Shown here one piece after another: positions 39,518 through 50,986 of a stretch of 64,000 nucleotides of DNA. Source of the DNA: CAXMQZ01 sp963719055 (GTDB lineage: Bacteria > Acidobacteriota > Thermoanaerobaculia > Multivoradales > JAHEKO01); the NCBI GenBank assembly GCA_963719055.1, contig CAVRAU010000017.1, positions 150,274-214,273 on the forward strand, read 5' to 3'. The translations under genes and the position numbers were made by a program. Under the pieces are notes generated by a model. That model ran no database searches. It was not told where the DNA came from and saw only the letters and a program-made list of their open reading frames with translations. The number at the start of each line of letters is the position of its first letter. The stretch's first letter is position 1.

Positions 39518-39868
39518 ATGGAAATCACGATTCGAGAGCGAGACGGCGTGCGAATATTCGACCTGGTGGGCAAGCTCAAGCTGGACCAGGGCGCCAGGTC
39601 GTTGTATACGGCAGTCCGCGCTGAGTTGGACAGCGGCCATCGAGAAATCCTCCTCCATCTCTCGCAGGTCTCCTTCATCGACTCGACCGGTCTGGGCAGA
39701 TTGGTGGCCTGTCTCACCAGCGCCAGCAGTCGCGATGCCAAGGTCAAGCTCCTGCGCCCGTCGCCCAGAGTCGAGGACGTCCTCAAGATCACCGGCACCG
39801 ACCAGCTCTTCGAGATCTTCGACGACGAAGAGCAAGCGGTTCAATCATTCCAGCAACACGATCGCTAG
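39518..39868 (+). CDS. STAS-domain anti-sigma factor antagonist
   Basis: 116 residues from ATG 39518. The fold-defining start MEITIRERDGVRIFDLVGKL and the phosphoacceptor loop FIDSTGLG place Ser56 at the site phosphorylated by anti-sigma kinases. It would bind a partner-switching kinase such as an RsbW or SpoIIAB homologue, none of which is in the window. It begins 17 bases after the glutamate dehydrogenase stop, so co-transcription is likely. Converges with ahcY. Confidence 0.9.
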   Translation: MEITIRERDGVRIFDLVGKLKLDQGARSLYTAVRAELDSGHREILLHLSQVSFIDSTGLGRLVACLTSASSRDAKVKLLRPSPRVEDVLKITGTDQLFEIFDDEEQAVQSFQQHDR

Positions 39869-39910
39869 GGAGTGGCCGGCCGATGAGATGTCAGACAGTC
39901 CGCTTGCAGC

Positions 39911-41407
<1,497 letters not shown>

Positions 41408-41416
41408 GGTGTTCTC

Positions 41417-42403
41417 CTAGTGTCGAGTGGCTCTGGAATCCGCCACCCTCGCCGTCGCGGCGAAGAGAGTCGGCCCCATGGCTTTGGGGTCGGCTCGCAG
41501 TCTGTGAAAGTTGAGATGATGGAAATCCGCCTGCTCGAACCAGTGTCGAATCTCAGGTTCGTCGAAACCCAGCCAGAAGTGACCCATCTGCTGTCGATAT
41601 TCTTCGTGTTCGTGAGGCAAGATGTCCACAACCAGCAGCTTGCCCTGCGGCTTGAGCGCTCGGGAGGCTTCGAGAAGCACCCGCGACGGGTCGGCGAGAT
41701 GGTGCAGCACCATCACGACCAGGGCCGCATCCAGGGTGTTGTCATCGAGCGGGAGCTGCTCGAGGCGGCCCAATCGCAGCTCGACATTGTGCACATCGGC
41801 CAACCGGGACCGGGCCGCGGTCAGCATGGCCTCCGATTCGTCGATGGCGATGACGCGGCTGACAAACGGAGCCAGGGATTGCGTGGTCTGTCCCGTGCCA
41901 CATCCCAGATCCCCGACGATCCAGTCCTCCTCGAGAAGGCCCAAAAGACCCTCCAGGTCGAATCGCTCCCCGAACAAATCGCGACGAAGCTCGGCCCACT
42001 CACCTGCCGCCGAGGAGAAGAATTCCTGCGATCGGGAACGCCTTTGGGCGAGGATCTCGGCCAAGCGGGTACGGTCCTGCAAGGCGGTACTGCTGCCGCA
42101 GATCTCTTCCCGGAGGAGCTGCCAGAGACGCTGGGTCGTTTCGTTCGCCGACTCCGGGGCGGCAGAGTACCGACGGCTGGTGCCTTCTCGTCGGGCCCGG
42201 ATCCAACCATCGTCGCCAAGAATCTTGAGATGACGGCTGACCGTGGATTGGGGGAGTTGCAGGACCCCACAGATTTCCGAGACGGCCAACTCATGGCCCT
42301 CCAGAAGAAGCAGAATCCGGCAACGAATCGGGTCGCCAAGAACCGAGAGTCGATCGAAGAGGGTTGACGATTCGGGTCCGGAGGTGTTTGTTAATCCGTC
42401 CAT
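41417..42403 (-). CDS. ArsR-family regulator fused to a SAM-dependent methyltransferase
   Basis: 328 residues. Residues about 12-90 are an ArsR winged helix (LFDRLSVLGDPIRCRILLLL; LPQSTVSRHLKIL; the wing WIRARREGTSRRY). Residues about 130-328 are a class I methyltransferase with motif I VGDLGCGTGQTTQSL, the acidic end of beta2 (VIAIDES) and DAALVVMVLHHLADP. This fusion next to ahcY is known in other bacteria; sensing the SAM/SAH balance is a plausible but unproven role. An inverted repeat spans its start codon, consistent with autoregulation. Confidence 0.9.
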   Translation of the reverse strand: MDGLTNTSGPESSTLFDRLSVLGDPIRCRILLLLEGHELAVSEICGVLQLPQSTVSRHLKILGDDGWIRARREGTSRRYSAAPESANETTQRLWQLLREEICGSSTALQDRTRLAEILAQRRSRSQEFFSSAAGEWAELRRDLFGERFDLEGLLGLLEEDWIVGDLGCGTGQTTQSLAPFVSRVIAIDESEAMLTAARSRLADVHNVELRLGRLEQLPLDDNTLDAALVVMVLHHLADPSRVLLEASRALKPQGKLLVVDILPHEHEEYRQQMGHFWLGFDEPEIRHWFEQADFHHLNFHRLRADPKAMGPTLFAATARVADSRATRH

Positions 42404-42412
42404 CCGGATTAA
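42391..42412. promoter_or_regulatory. Inverted repeat over the ArsR start codon, likely operator
   Basis: TTAATCCG-TCCATC-CGGATTAA: perfect eight-base arms with a six-base centre that contains the ATG of the ArsR-methyltransferase gene. AT-rich dyads of this type are typical ArsR sites. Binding would block the start of the ArsR-ahcY operon. Confidence 0.65.
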
Positions 42413-42437
42413 AGGATAGACAGAGAAGGAGAGCTTG

Positions 42438-44771
42438 TCAAGACGGTTCGATCAAGACGTTGACCTCGGCCACGGTCCAGGGGTGCTTGGCGCTCTCTCC
42501 GGTCTGGACGAACCGGAGAAAGCGAATCTGGCGCGAGGGCAGGTCGAAACGGAGAACGAAATCTGTCGGCCGCAAGAAGTCGGTGATTGGGGGATGAAAT
42601 TCGCGGATTTCCTCCACCACCTGCCAGTGATCTCCGTCCTGGGACATCTCGAGTCGATATCCGCGGGGGTAACTCTGAGGTTGGCCTGAGATGTCCAATT
42701 GAAGAGCCGCTGCGACTCGCGTCTGCGGCCACTCGAGTTCGAGCCATTCGCCGGGCAGCATGGGTGATCGCCAACGGGTTTGGCGATCGCCGTCGCGGAG
42801 CTTGAAAAGAGACGGTTGGTTGGTGCTGGCACGCAGGGTCAGCGCCGTTGGATCCAGGGGCACGAGTTCCCTGGCTGCCGCTGCCGGCGGCCGTGGAGGT
42901 TCGGATTGCGGTTGAATCTGGTAGACGAGGGTGTTCTCGAACGTACCGATTCTCTCCAGACCCTGCATCTCGTCGAGAGTCGATCGGATGCGGTGGCGTC
43001 TCTTCTCTCGGCGGGCATCTAGATCAACGAAGACGAGATCGACTCCGAGGCGCCGGAGATCGTCCACCGCGTCCTGCCGCGGAAAGAAGCGGCCTTTCGA
43101 TCGTAGCTCTTTGTAGAGCGGCGGGAAGAATCCGCTGTAGCCGTTGACCATTTTCCGCCGATGCTGGGTCGAGTAGTAGACGCGCAGCCGCTCGTCGCGC
43201 AGCAGAAGGGGATAGGCGATGAAGACCGGATCGTCTTCCCTGTCGGCGAGCCACCGATAGACCGCTGGAAACTCGCTGGGCCGCGGGGCAGAGACCAGAG
43301 GAATCGGCGCGGAGAAGTACTCGATGAGGATCAGGGCCGGTATCACGATGGCCACCCACCGCCGCCGTCGAATCGGCAGACGGCGGAGTAGGATCACCAA
43401 ACCTTCCGCCGACAACAGGGCGAGGGCAAACATGAACATGACGCTGATCCGCGTCACGGCCCGTAGGCTGTCAAAACCAGGCACCCATCGGTACAGGAAC
43501 AGGTACGGTGCGGTGCCGAGGGAAAGGACGAACGCCGTTGCTAGAAGGATGGGTAGCGCCGGTCTGTCGAATCGCAGAAAGGTTGCCCGTATGTTCCCTG
43601 GCCAGCGGTGGCGTATCCATCCCCGAGCCGTCAGCAGCAGGATGAGAATCAGTGCCGGGTTGCCTATCGATTCGAGATGGAAGGGCACGGGGCCCAGCTG
43701 GGTGTGGACTGCCAAGCCAAAGGAGAGCAGGACCATGGTTCCTGCCGTTGCCACGATGAGCCAGTCGATGATGCGAAAGAGCCACCGGAGGCGCCGCGGG
43801 CTAGGAGCTCGGGTCCTGTCGGCCAGCCGTTTCTCGCCAGATCGCTGGAGGCGCCCGGACAGACCCACCGCGGCCAGGGCCAAGGCCACGAAGCCCGGGA
43901 AGAGACGCGTTTCCGAATCGCTCAGGGACCGGGTGAACTCGCCATAGAGATGGTTGGTCGCCGGTGTCGCGACATAACTGGAGATCGATGCCGGGAGAGT
44001 GAGAAAGCGGCTGAATCCCATCTCCTGCTTGAGCTGGAAGTAGTGCCAGTAGAAGGGCCCGACGAGAGCCGCGACGATTCCTACGATCAGCAGCGACTGC
44101 AGCCAGAATCGGCGCTGTTTCCACAGTCTCCGGCGGCTGACCTGGGCGGCCAGGTAGAGCCCGGCGAAGAGCGACAGATAGACGGCGTAGTAGGTGTTGG
44201 CGAGAGCTTGGAGGGAGTAGGAGAGTGCGAAAAGCGTCGCGTCCACGGTTCGCCCTCGATCCAGGAAACGGTGCAGGAAGAGAAAGGAAAGCGGGATCCC
44301 GGCAGCCAGAATCAATTGCACGTGGGCCAGGTGGTTGAACATGAAGGGGCAGAAGGCGAGGATCAGGCCGGCCGTGAAGCTCGCCGGGCGATTGCCGGTC
44401 CAGTACAGGGCCAAAAGATAGGTGGCCATGGCGGTGGCAACAAAAGACGCCAGGAGGACGAGATTGTGCGCCAGAACGGGATTGCCGCTTGCCCAGATCG
44501 CTGGAGCGGCGATGACGAGCTGCGGCAAGAGCAACTCGGAATAGGCCAGAGTGTTGCTGTGGGGGTAGAAGATGTTGGTATCGAAGAACCCGACCTCGCC
44601 GAGGTGGCTCAGACTGTGGACCTGCCACGACCAGATCCAGGAGTTGAGCAGGGGGTCCCCCAGATCCAGGACGGCGCTACCGAGCTCCAGGCCGATCGGC
44701 CAGGTCAGGACCAGGGTGATGGCGATAAACCCGAGCAGCGCCCACCAGTAGTGTCCCTCAGGCAGGGCCAA
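42438..44771 (-). CDS. GT-C type membrane protein with C-terminal discoidin-like domain
   Basis: 777 residues. Residues about 1-500 contain twelve or so helices with a first loop LDLGDPLLNSWIWSWQVH, an arrangement seen in YfhO/GT-C-like membrane proteins. A soluble portion follows (FPAVYRWLADREDDPVFIAYP; LGVDLVFVDLD). The last 140 residues look like an F5/8 type C (discoidin) sugar-binding fold (LTLRASTNQPSLFKLRDGD; GEWLELEWPQTRVAAALQL; IRFLRFVQTGE). A role in envelope glycan assembly is inferred. No frame breaks. It ends 34 bases upstream of the ArsR start. Confidence 0.75.
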   Translation of the reverse strand: MALPEGHYWWALLGFIAITLVLTWPIGLELGSAVLDLGDPLLNSWIWSWQVHSLSHLGEVGFFDTNIFYPHSNTLAYSELLLPQLVIAAPAIWASGNPVLAHNLVLLASFVATAMATYLLALYWTGNRPASFTAGLILAFCPFMFNHLAHVQLILAAGIPLSFLFLHRFLDRGRTVDATLFALSYSLQALANTYYAVYLSLFAGLYLAAQVSRRRLWKQRRFWLQSLLIVGIVAALVGPFYWHYFQLKQEMGFSRFLTLPASISSYVATPATNHLYGEFTRSLSDSETRLFPGFVALALAAVGLSGRLQRSGEKRLADRTRAPSPRRLRWLFRIIDWLIVATAGTMVLLSFGLAVHTQLGPVPFHLESIGNPALILILLLTARGWIRHRWPGNIRATFLRFDRPALPILLATAFVLSLGTAPYLFLYRWVPGFDSLRAVTRISVMFMFALALLSAEGLVILLRRLPIRRRRWVAIVIPALILIEYFSAPIPLVSAPRPSEFPAVYRWLADREDDPVFIAYPLLLRDERLRVYYSTQHRRKMVNGYSGFFPPLYKELRSKGRFFPRQDAVDDLRRLGVDLVFVDLDARREKRRHRIRSTLDEMQGLERIGTFENTLVYQIQPQSEPPRPPAAAARELVPLDPTALTLRASTNQPSLFKLRDGDRQTRWRSPMLPGEWLELEWPQTRVAAALQLDISGQPQSYPRGYRLEMSQDGDHWQVVEEIREFHPPITDFLRPTDFVLRFDLPSRQIRFLRFVQTGESAKHPWTVAEVNVLIEPS

Positions 44772-44833
44772 GTGGCGACTCCGATGGCGACTCGGGGCTG
44801 CCGCGGTGGGCCGTTCTCCGGTCCGGGCCCGAG

Positions 44834-45337
44834 TCAGCGCCTCGGTGCATCTGGCAAAGCGTCCTCGGCGGGCGCATTCAGATCGATCTCGCCGTCGTTC
44901 TGGACCTTGAGCTTGCGGGTCCCGGTGCCGAGTCTCAGGTAGAGCTTGCCCGATACACCGTAGGAGACCGTTTTGGATTCCAGGATCTCCTTGAGCCTCA
45001 GCAGGACCGAGGCGTTGCTGACGTGGAACGTCAGGTCTACCACCTGCGTTCCAAACCGCTCGATTGTCACTGTTTCTGGGGTCATGCCCCTACCGACTTT
45101 GCGATCATCGAGGGTCAGCTTGAAGCTGGCGCCCTCGAAGGTGATCGCCTCGGGGTTGGGGTTGGCGACTCTGAGACGTACGGCCAGAGTGGTCTCGAAG
45201 ACGGTGGCCTCGACCGGGGTCACCTGGACGAGGGTCAGCTCCGGTGCCTCGAGGCCTCCCAGAGAGGCGCAGCCCGAGAGCAGCACTGTCAGGGCAAGGA
45301 CGAGTAGGGTGGCAACCGCGAGATCGATTCGTTTCAT
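44834..45337 (-). CDS. LEA14-like (WHy domain) lipoprotein
   Basis: 167 residues from ATG 45337. The lipoprotein signal ends LALTVLLSGC, with Cys23 to be acylated. The mature part has the WHy/LEA type 2 beta-sandwich pattern (LTLVQVTPVEATVFETTLAVRLRVANPNPEAITFEG). Such proteins are linked to stress protection in plants and bacteria; the bacterial role is unclear. It lies 62 bases upstream of the GT-C gene on the same strand and may share its transcript. Confidence 0.85.
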   Translation of the reverse strand: MKRIDLAVATLLVLALTVLLSGCASLGGLEAPELTLVQVTPVEATVFETTLAVRLRVANPNPEAITFEGASFKLTLDDRKVGRGMTPETVTIERFGTQVVDLTFHVSNASVLLRLKEILESKTVSYGVSGKLYLRLGTGTRKLKVQNDGEIDLNAPAEDALPDAPRR

Positions 45338-45392
45338 CGCACCTCCGAGGGCACGAAGGTAGCATATCGGCCGATCTTCAGCGACGGCTCGT

Positions 45393-47259
45393 CTATTCGA
45401 AGAGCATCTCGTAGCTGTAGACGCCCTCAGCCAGATGGTTCTGGGTCTTGCAGTTGCTCTGATCGAAGACCGATTGCATCGGCTTGTTTTGCGACAGGAC
45501 CTCGGCCGTGAAACCGCGAATCCCGTTGCGGCGGGCGATTTTGAGCAAGTGGTTGAACAGAAAGGTCCCGATACCCCGGCGCTGCCAATCGTCGTGCACC
45601 ACGAAGGCCACCTCGGCCATGTTGGTGGTGGGATCCAGATAGTAGCGGCCGATGGCAATGATCTTCTCGCCCTCGGCTTCCGGCACCGTCGCCACCATGG
45701 CGATGTCCTTGCGGTGATCGATGTAGACGAAGTCCTGGATCTGCTTGCGGGGAATTCTCTTCAGATCGCTCATGAAGCGGTAGTAGAGGGTTTGCTGAGA
45801 GAGCTCGTAGAAGAGGTTTCGCATCCTCGGCTCATCCGTCGGGTGGATGGGTCGTAGGCTGATCTGGGTACCATCCGTCAGCAGCATGGTGGTCCGCAGC
45901 TCTTTGGGGCCCACCACGATCTTGCCTTCGATATCGGCGAAGTCGGCGGACAGGTACTTGGCGTCGATCGCCTGTCGCAGGAGCTCACCCCGGAAATCGG
46001 GATGGGCGATGCTGATCAGAGCCAGCGCCCTCTCCTGGACGCTCTTGCCGTGCAGGTAGGCAACCCCGTACTCGGTGACCACGTAGTGCACATCCGCTCG
46101 GGTCGTGACGACCCCCGCACCTGGGCTCAGATGGCAGACAACGCGCGAGATAGAGCTCTGGCGAGCCGTCGACGGCAGGGCGATGATGGCCTTGCCACCA
46201 TGGGATCGCGCCGCGCCGCGATTGAAGTCCACCTGTCCGCCGACGCCCGAGAAGAACTTCGTCCCCAGCGAGTCGGCGCACACCTGACCCGTCAGATCGA
46301 CTTCCAGGGCGACGTTGATGGCCACCATCTTGTGGTGCTGGCTGATGATGAACGGATCGTTGACGTATTCGGTCGGTTGGAACGAGAACATCGGGTTGTT
46401 GTCGATGTAGTCGTAGAGTTTGCGTGTCCCGAGGCAGAAGCTGGTGACGATCTTGCCGCGGTCGAGGGTCTTCTTGGAGCCATTGATGGCGCCGGATTCC
46501 ACCAGATCGATGATGCCGTCTGTGATCATCTCGGTGTGGATTCCCAGGTCTGATTTGTCCTGGAGGAATCCCTGGAGCGCGTGCGGGATGCGACCAATTC
46601 CGACTTCGACGGTGGAGCCGTTCTCGACCAGGGCCGCGACGTATTCGGCGATCTGGCGGGTTTCGTCCGTCTCCTCGCCGTAGGAGGTCTCGAGAATGGG
46701 CTCGTCGCTGGGAACCAGCCAGTCCAGGTCGTAGATGTGGATCTCGGAATTCGCCGAGCGTGCGAGGCATGTTGGGATTGACCTGGGCGATGACGACCGA
46801 GGCGTTCTCGGCGGCACTGCGAACGATGTCCACGGAGACTCCGAGACTGCACATCCCGCGGTGATCGGGGGGGGTGACCTGAATCAGGGCGGCGTCGATG
46901 GGTAGCTGACCGCTCTTGAAGAGACGAGGAATATCGGAGAGGAAGATCGGTGTGTAGTCGCCCAGACCTTCCTGGATGATCTCGCGAACGTTCTCGGCGA
47001 TGAAGAAGCTGTTGATGCGGAAGAACTTGGTGAGCTCTTCGTGGGCATAGGGGGCTTCGCCGAAGGTGAGCAGGTGAACGATCTCGGTGTCCGGCAGTTC
47101 CTTGGAGCGTCGGGTCAGGGACCGGACGAGCTCCAGGGGCTCGGCGCAGCCGGTGCCGATGAAGACTCGCTGGCCGGGCATCAGGTGGGCGACAGCTTGG
47201 TCGGCCGTGGTCACCATGTCGGCGTAGGTGTCCTGCCAGTTCGTATCGAAGGTGCTCAT
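45393..47259 (-). CDS. Acetyl-CoA hydrolase/CoA-transferase fused to a GNAT acetyltransferase, one frameshift
   Basis: Starts at ATG 47259, whose codon overlaps the stop of the acyl-CoA synthetase gene. The N-terminal part (GQRVFIGTGCAEPLELV; ALIQVTPPDHRGMCSLG) and the following part after a frame change near 46760 (VEVGIGRIPHALQGFL with the catalytic Glu; FFSGVGGQVDFNRGAA) make a family I CoA-transferase similar to 4-hydroxybutyrate or acetate CoA-transferases. The last 165 residues are a GNAT domain (ISLRPIHPTDEPRMR; WQRRGIGTFLFNHLL) resembling the catalytic half of Pat protein acetyltransferases. About 620 residues. The fusion could sense acyl-CoA and acetylate a target such as acetyl-CoA synthetase; this is inference. 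Confidence 0.85.
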
Positions 47260-49361
47260 GGTTTCTTGTTTCCGGCAGCGATCGTCATGCGAGCGTCCGC
47301 GACATAGGCACCGCCCCCGACCCCGCTGACGATGAAGGGGTTGATATCCAATTCGACAATCTGGCGGTAGTCGGTGGAAAGTTGGCTGATCCTCTGGAGC
47401 CCGGCGGCGATCGCGTCGAGATCGACAGGGGATTGGCCGCGGGCCCCCTTCAAGAGGGTATAGGAGCGGGTGCCTTGCAGCATCTGCATCGCTTCTTCGG
47501 CGGTGATCGGTGCCAGATGGAAGGTCACATCCTTCATGACCTCGACGAAGATGCCACCGAGACCGAACATCAGCATCGGTCCGAACTGGGGATCGCGGGT
47601 CATCCCCAGGATCACTTCGCGACCTCTGCGACCCATCTTCTCGATCAGGGCGCCGCGGATGCGGGCATCCGGCATCTGGCGTGAGGCGCGCAGCATCAGC
47701 AGGTCGAAGGCGTCTCGCACCTGGTCGGCGCTGGCCAGATTCAGTCGCACGCCACCGGCATCGGATTTGTGAATGATGTCGGGAGAGACGATCTTGAGCA
47801 CCACCGGATAGCCGATCCACTCGGCAACTTCGACGGCCTGCTCGGCCGTCTCCACGAGCTTGCCTTCAGGTATGCGGAAATCATAGGCACGCAGGATCTC
47901 CTTGGCCTCGACCTCCCCGATCTGTAGCAGCTTCATGCGATCGTGCCAGCGCAGCAATCGATCGACCCGGCGCCGATTGACTGGATAGTGGGTCACGACC
48001 CGAGGTGGGCGAGAGCGCCAGGCCGAATAGTCGGACATGGCCTTGAGAGCGCCGAGGGCGCGCTCTGCCGAGGGGTAGTGCGGGATTCCCAGAGAGGTCA
48101 GGAGCTTGCGAGCCTCGGCCACTTCGTCGCCGCCCAGGAACGCAGCCAGGAGAGGCTTGCGGCCGTCGTGGGCTGCTGCCAGACGTCGGGCCAACTCGGT
48201 GGGCTGTGTCATGTTCTGTGGAGTGGCGATCACGACGATGGCGTCGGTGTCTTCCGAGTCCTGGAGGATCTCGAAGGCGGCCAGATATCGATCAGGGTCG
48301 GCGTCACCGATGACATCGACCGGGTTGCCGACGGCAGCGGTGTCGGGCAGGGCGGCGCGCAAGGCGTCGGCGGTCGCCGCATCGGGGGATGGGAGCTGCA
48401 GGCCTGACATCTCGGCGGCGTCGGCCGCCATGATACCGGGGCCTCCGGCGTTGGTGATCACGGTGACCCTCGGTCCGGCCGGGACGGGCTGCATGGCGAA
48501 GGCCCTGGCGTAGTCGAACAGCGCTTCGAAAGTCTCTGCCCGGATTACACCCGAGCGCTTGAACGCCGCTCCATAGGCGATATCGGCACCGGCAAGACTG
48601 CCGGTGTGGGATGAAGCGGCCTTGGCGCCGCTGGCGGTGATTCCCACCTTGAGAATGACCACCGGCTTGATATCTGCAGCTTCCTGGGCCTTCTTCAGGA
48701 ATTCTTCGCCATTGTCGATGCTCTCCAGATAGCCCGCCACGACCCGGGTGTCCGGATCCTCGGCCAGCGCCTGGAGAAAGTCGACCTCATCGAGGTCGGC
48801 CTTGTTGCCAAGACTGACGGTGGTGGCCAGACCGAGTCCTTCGCTGGCTGCTGAATCGAGGATAGCGACACAAAGGGCACCCGATTGTGAGATTACCGAG
48901 ATGCCACCCGGCGGGGGCATGACCGGTGCGAAAGTGGCGTTCAGGTTGTGGTGGGCATTGATGAGACCCAGACAATTGGGACCCATGAGAGGAACTTTGC
49001 GCCGCTGGCAGAGCTCGGCGATCTCGCGTTCCAGAGCGGCTCCTTCTTCGCCCACTTCCTTGAATCCGGCCGTCAGAACCGCCAGGACGCGAACGCGGCA
49101 AGCCAGGGCTTCTGCCACCGCCTGCTTGACTCGGGCCGGAGGTACCGCGACCACACACAGGTCGATCGGCTTGCGTACCGCCGACAGATCGGCATAGCAC
49201 GACAGCCCCAGGATCTCCTCGGTCTGCGGATTGATCGGGTAGATCGCGCCCTCGAAACCGCCTTCGAGAAGGTTCGAGACGACGGCGTGGCCGACCTTCC
49301 CAGGGGTGCGAGAGGCGCCCACGACCGCCACCGAATTGGGGCGAAGCAGAGGTTCAAGCAC
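47256..49361 (-). CDS. Acetate/acyl-CoA synthetase, ADP-forming (fused alpha-beta type)
   Basis: 701 residues from GTG 49361. Order of domains: CoA-binding (LRPNSVAVVGASRTPGKVGH), succinyl-CoA-ligase-like (VSLGNKADLDEVDFLQAL) with the phosphohistidine loop SSHTGSLAGAD, then an ATP-grasp part (AKEILRAYDFRIPEGKLV; GYPVVLKIVSPDIIHKSDAGG; PMLMFGLGGIFVE; VELDINPFIV). It forms acyl-CoA with ATP to ADP, or runs in reverse to conserve energy. A longer in-frame ATG at 49526 would run through the MFS gene. Overlaps both neighbours, so it is part of a coupled operon 50703-45393. Confidence 0.9.
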   Translation of the reverse strand: MLEPLLRPNSVAVVGASRTPGKVGHAVVSNLLEGGFEGAIYPINPQTEEILGLSCYADLSAVRKPIDLCVVAVPPARVKQAVAEALACRVRVLAVLTAGFKEVGEEGAALEREIAELCQRRKVPLMGPNCLGLINAHHNLNATFAPVMPPPGGISVISQSGALCVAILDSAASEGLGLATTVSLGNKADLDEVDFLQALAEDPDTRVVAGYLESIDNGEEFLKKAQEAADIKPVVILKVGITASGAKAASSHTGSLAGADIAYGAAFKRSGVIRAETFEALFDYARAFAMQPVPAGPRVTVITNAGGPGIMAADAAEMSGLQLPSPDAATADALRAALPDTAAVGNPVDVIGDADPDRYLAAFEILQDSEDTDAIVVIATPQNMTQPTELARRLAAAHDGRKPLLAAFLGGDEVAEARKLLTSLGIPHYPSAERALGALKAMSDYSAWRSRPPRVVTHYPVNRRRVDRLLRWHDRMKLLQIGEVEAKEILRAYDFRIPEGKLVETAEQAVEVAEWIGYPVVLKIVSPDIIHKSDAGGVRLNLASADQVRDAFDLLMLRASRQMPDARIRGALIEKMGRRGREVILGMTRDPQFGPMLMFGLGGIFVEVMKDVTFHLAPITAEEAMQMLQGTRSYTLLKGARGQSPVDLDAIAAGLQRISQLSTDYRQIVELDINPFIVSGVGGGAYVADARMTIAAGNKKP

Positions 49362-50703
49362 TGGCGGTCGAAGGCTCCGTTGGACGCCTGGACAGAGCCC
49401 AGACAACAACTGCACAGGCGGCTGCCAGGAAGCACAGCGTGCCCGCGAACACAAAGGCGATGACGTACTCATTGGTCGCATCGAAAAGAACGCCACCCAC
49501 CGCCGGTCCCAGAATCCCCGCGACACCGTAGGCAGTGAAGATGAAACCGTAGTTCATCCCCAGGTTCTTGGTGCCGAAGTAATCGGCGGTGGCCGAGGGG
49601 AACAGGGCAAAATTGCCGCCGAAATTCAGGCCCACCCAGGCAGAAGCGATGAATACCGCCAGATGGGAGTGAATCCCCGCCAGCATCATGAAGGCCAGCC
49701 CCTGACCCAGATACATGAGCATCATCGCCCGCGGCCGGTCGATGTAATCGCTGACCCGGCCCCAGAAGATCCGTCCGATAGCGTTGAAGATGGCGAGGAT
49801 GCCGACCGGTTCGACAAAGCGGCCGAATCCTCCCATCCATTCGGGTGCGAAGGAAGTCCCCGCCAGGATACTCCCCATCATCGGCTTCCACTGGCCGATG
49901 GCGAGCAGACCGGAGGTGGCGCCGAAGATGAAGGTCAGCCAGAGCATGCAGGCCAGGGGCCGGTTGAGCATTTCGTGCCACTCCACCTCCTGTTGAATTC
50001 GAGCCACGGTCGGGTTCTCTTCCCAAGCCTGGAGGCTTCCAACCTTCCGGTGGATTTCGCAGCAGAGTGGCACCGAGGAGGACGGCCGCTCCAGCGACGA
50101 CGCCGTGCAGGATGAAGAACGCCTTCCAGCCGATGCCGAACCCGGTTCCCTTGCGAGATGCCGAGGCCCACCAGCAGGATCTGCGACAGACTCATGGGGT
50201 CGGCTTCGGCGGGCGGCAGAAGCAGGACCGAGGCGGGGCCGGCGAAGAACAAGCGCGCCGGCGCCAAACCCTGCCACCGCCAGACCGGTGATCAAGCCCT
50301 TCTTGTCCGGATACCACTTGACGGCTGCAGCGATGGGACAAACGTACGCAAAGCCGATCCCGGCGCCGCCGATGATGCCGTAGGTCAGGTAGAGGGCCCA
50401 AGGTCGATCGGGTGCTACCAGTACGGCCCCCAGAAGGAACGACAATCCCAGCAGGACACCGCCGATCGAGGCCACCTTGCGCGGGCCAATGCGGTCCTGT
50501 AGCCGGCCTGCCGGGATCATGGTCACGGCGAAGGTGGCCAGCGCTACGGAGAAGGCCCACTGCGTTGTGGACCGATTCCATCCCATGGCCGATTCCAGGG
50601 GTTTGACGAAGACGCTGAAGGCGTAGACAGTCCCCAGAATGATCTGGACGATCAGACCGCCGGCGATCACAGTCCAGCGGTTGTGCGTAGAAGTGTCCGT
50701 CAT
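49354..50703 (-). CDS. OxlT-like major facilitator transporter, two compensating frameshifts
   Basis: ATG 50703 has GGAGAG upstream. About twelve helices with the OxlT/NarK-like segments GTVYAFSVFVKPLESAMGW, FAVTMIPAGRLQDRIGPRKV and GGAGIGFAYVCPIAAAVKW. Between about 50260 and 50070 the frame departs and returns (the missing part reads FAGPASVLLLPPAEADPMSL in another frame). The second half is intact (WLTFIFGATSGLLAIGQWKPM; LNFGGNFALFPSATADYFG). It probably carries a small carboxylate such as acetate or oxalate/formate, fitting the acyl-CoA enzymes in the same operon. First gene of that operon. Confidence 0.8.
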   Translation of the reverse strand: MTDTSTHNRWTVIAGGLIVQIILGTVYAFSVFVKPLESAMGWNRSTTQWAFSVALATFAVTMIPAGRLQDRIGPRKVASIGGVLLGLSFLLGAVLVAPDRPWALYLTYGIIGGAGIGFAYVCPIAAAVKWYPDKKGLITGLAVAGFGAGALVLRRPRLGPASAARRSRPHESVADPAGGPRHLAREPGSASAGRRSSSCTASSLERPSSSVPLCCEIHRKVGSLQAWEENPTVARIQQEVEWHEMLNRPLACMLWLTFIFGATSGLLAIGQWKPMMGSILAGTSFAPEWMGGFGRFVEPVGILAIFNAIGRIFWGRVSDYIDRPRAMMLMYLGQGLAFMMLAGIHSHLAVFIASAWVGLNFGGNFALFPSATADYFGTKNLGMNYGFIFTAYGVAGILGPAVGGVLFDATNEYVIAFVFAGTLCFLAAACAVVVWALSRRPTEPSTASA

Positions 50704-50916
50704 GGCTCGTCTCTCCTCGGGAGTAGCTTGGAGTTTGCTGAGTGCAGCAGTCGTAGAATCGCAGCAGATTGACCGGGAGGCCCCGCCCGTCACACGGTCC
50801 GGTCGCACGGACAGGTTAGCAGCTTGTGGGCCTGGATGAACGCCCTCAAAGGGTGGGTTCCGGGCCTACCCCGACAGGTGTTTCTCGCGCTTCGACGGCT
50901 TGAGAAAATTGACTCT

Positions 50917-50932
50917 CGGAGCGGTCGCTCCG
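50917..50932. promoter_or_regulatory. Palindrome in the MFS/porin divergent gap
   Basis: CGGAGCG-GT-CGCTCCG is a perfect seven-base dyad inside the 283-base gap 50704-50986, 54 bases before the porin ATG. It could be an operator controlling the porin and perhaps the divergent acetate operon. No clear sigma-70 hexamers were seen beside it. Confidence 0.4.
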
Positions 50933-50986
50933 CGTCTTGTACCTTCTTTTGTTTCATTCCATTCGACGCTCGCGAGGCAGTAAGCC

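Noticed and set aside
43608..44942. 444-residue + strand frame opposite the GT-C/discoidin gene
   Set aside because: Charged, low-information sequence without domains, antisense to an intact membrane protein gene.
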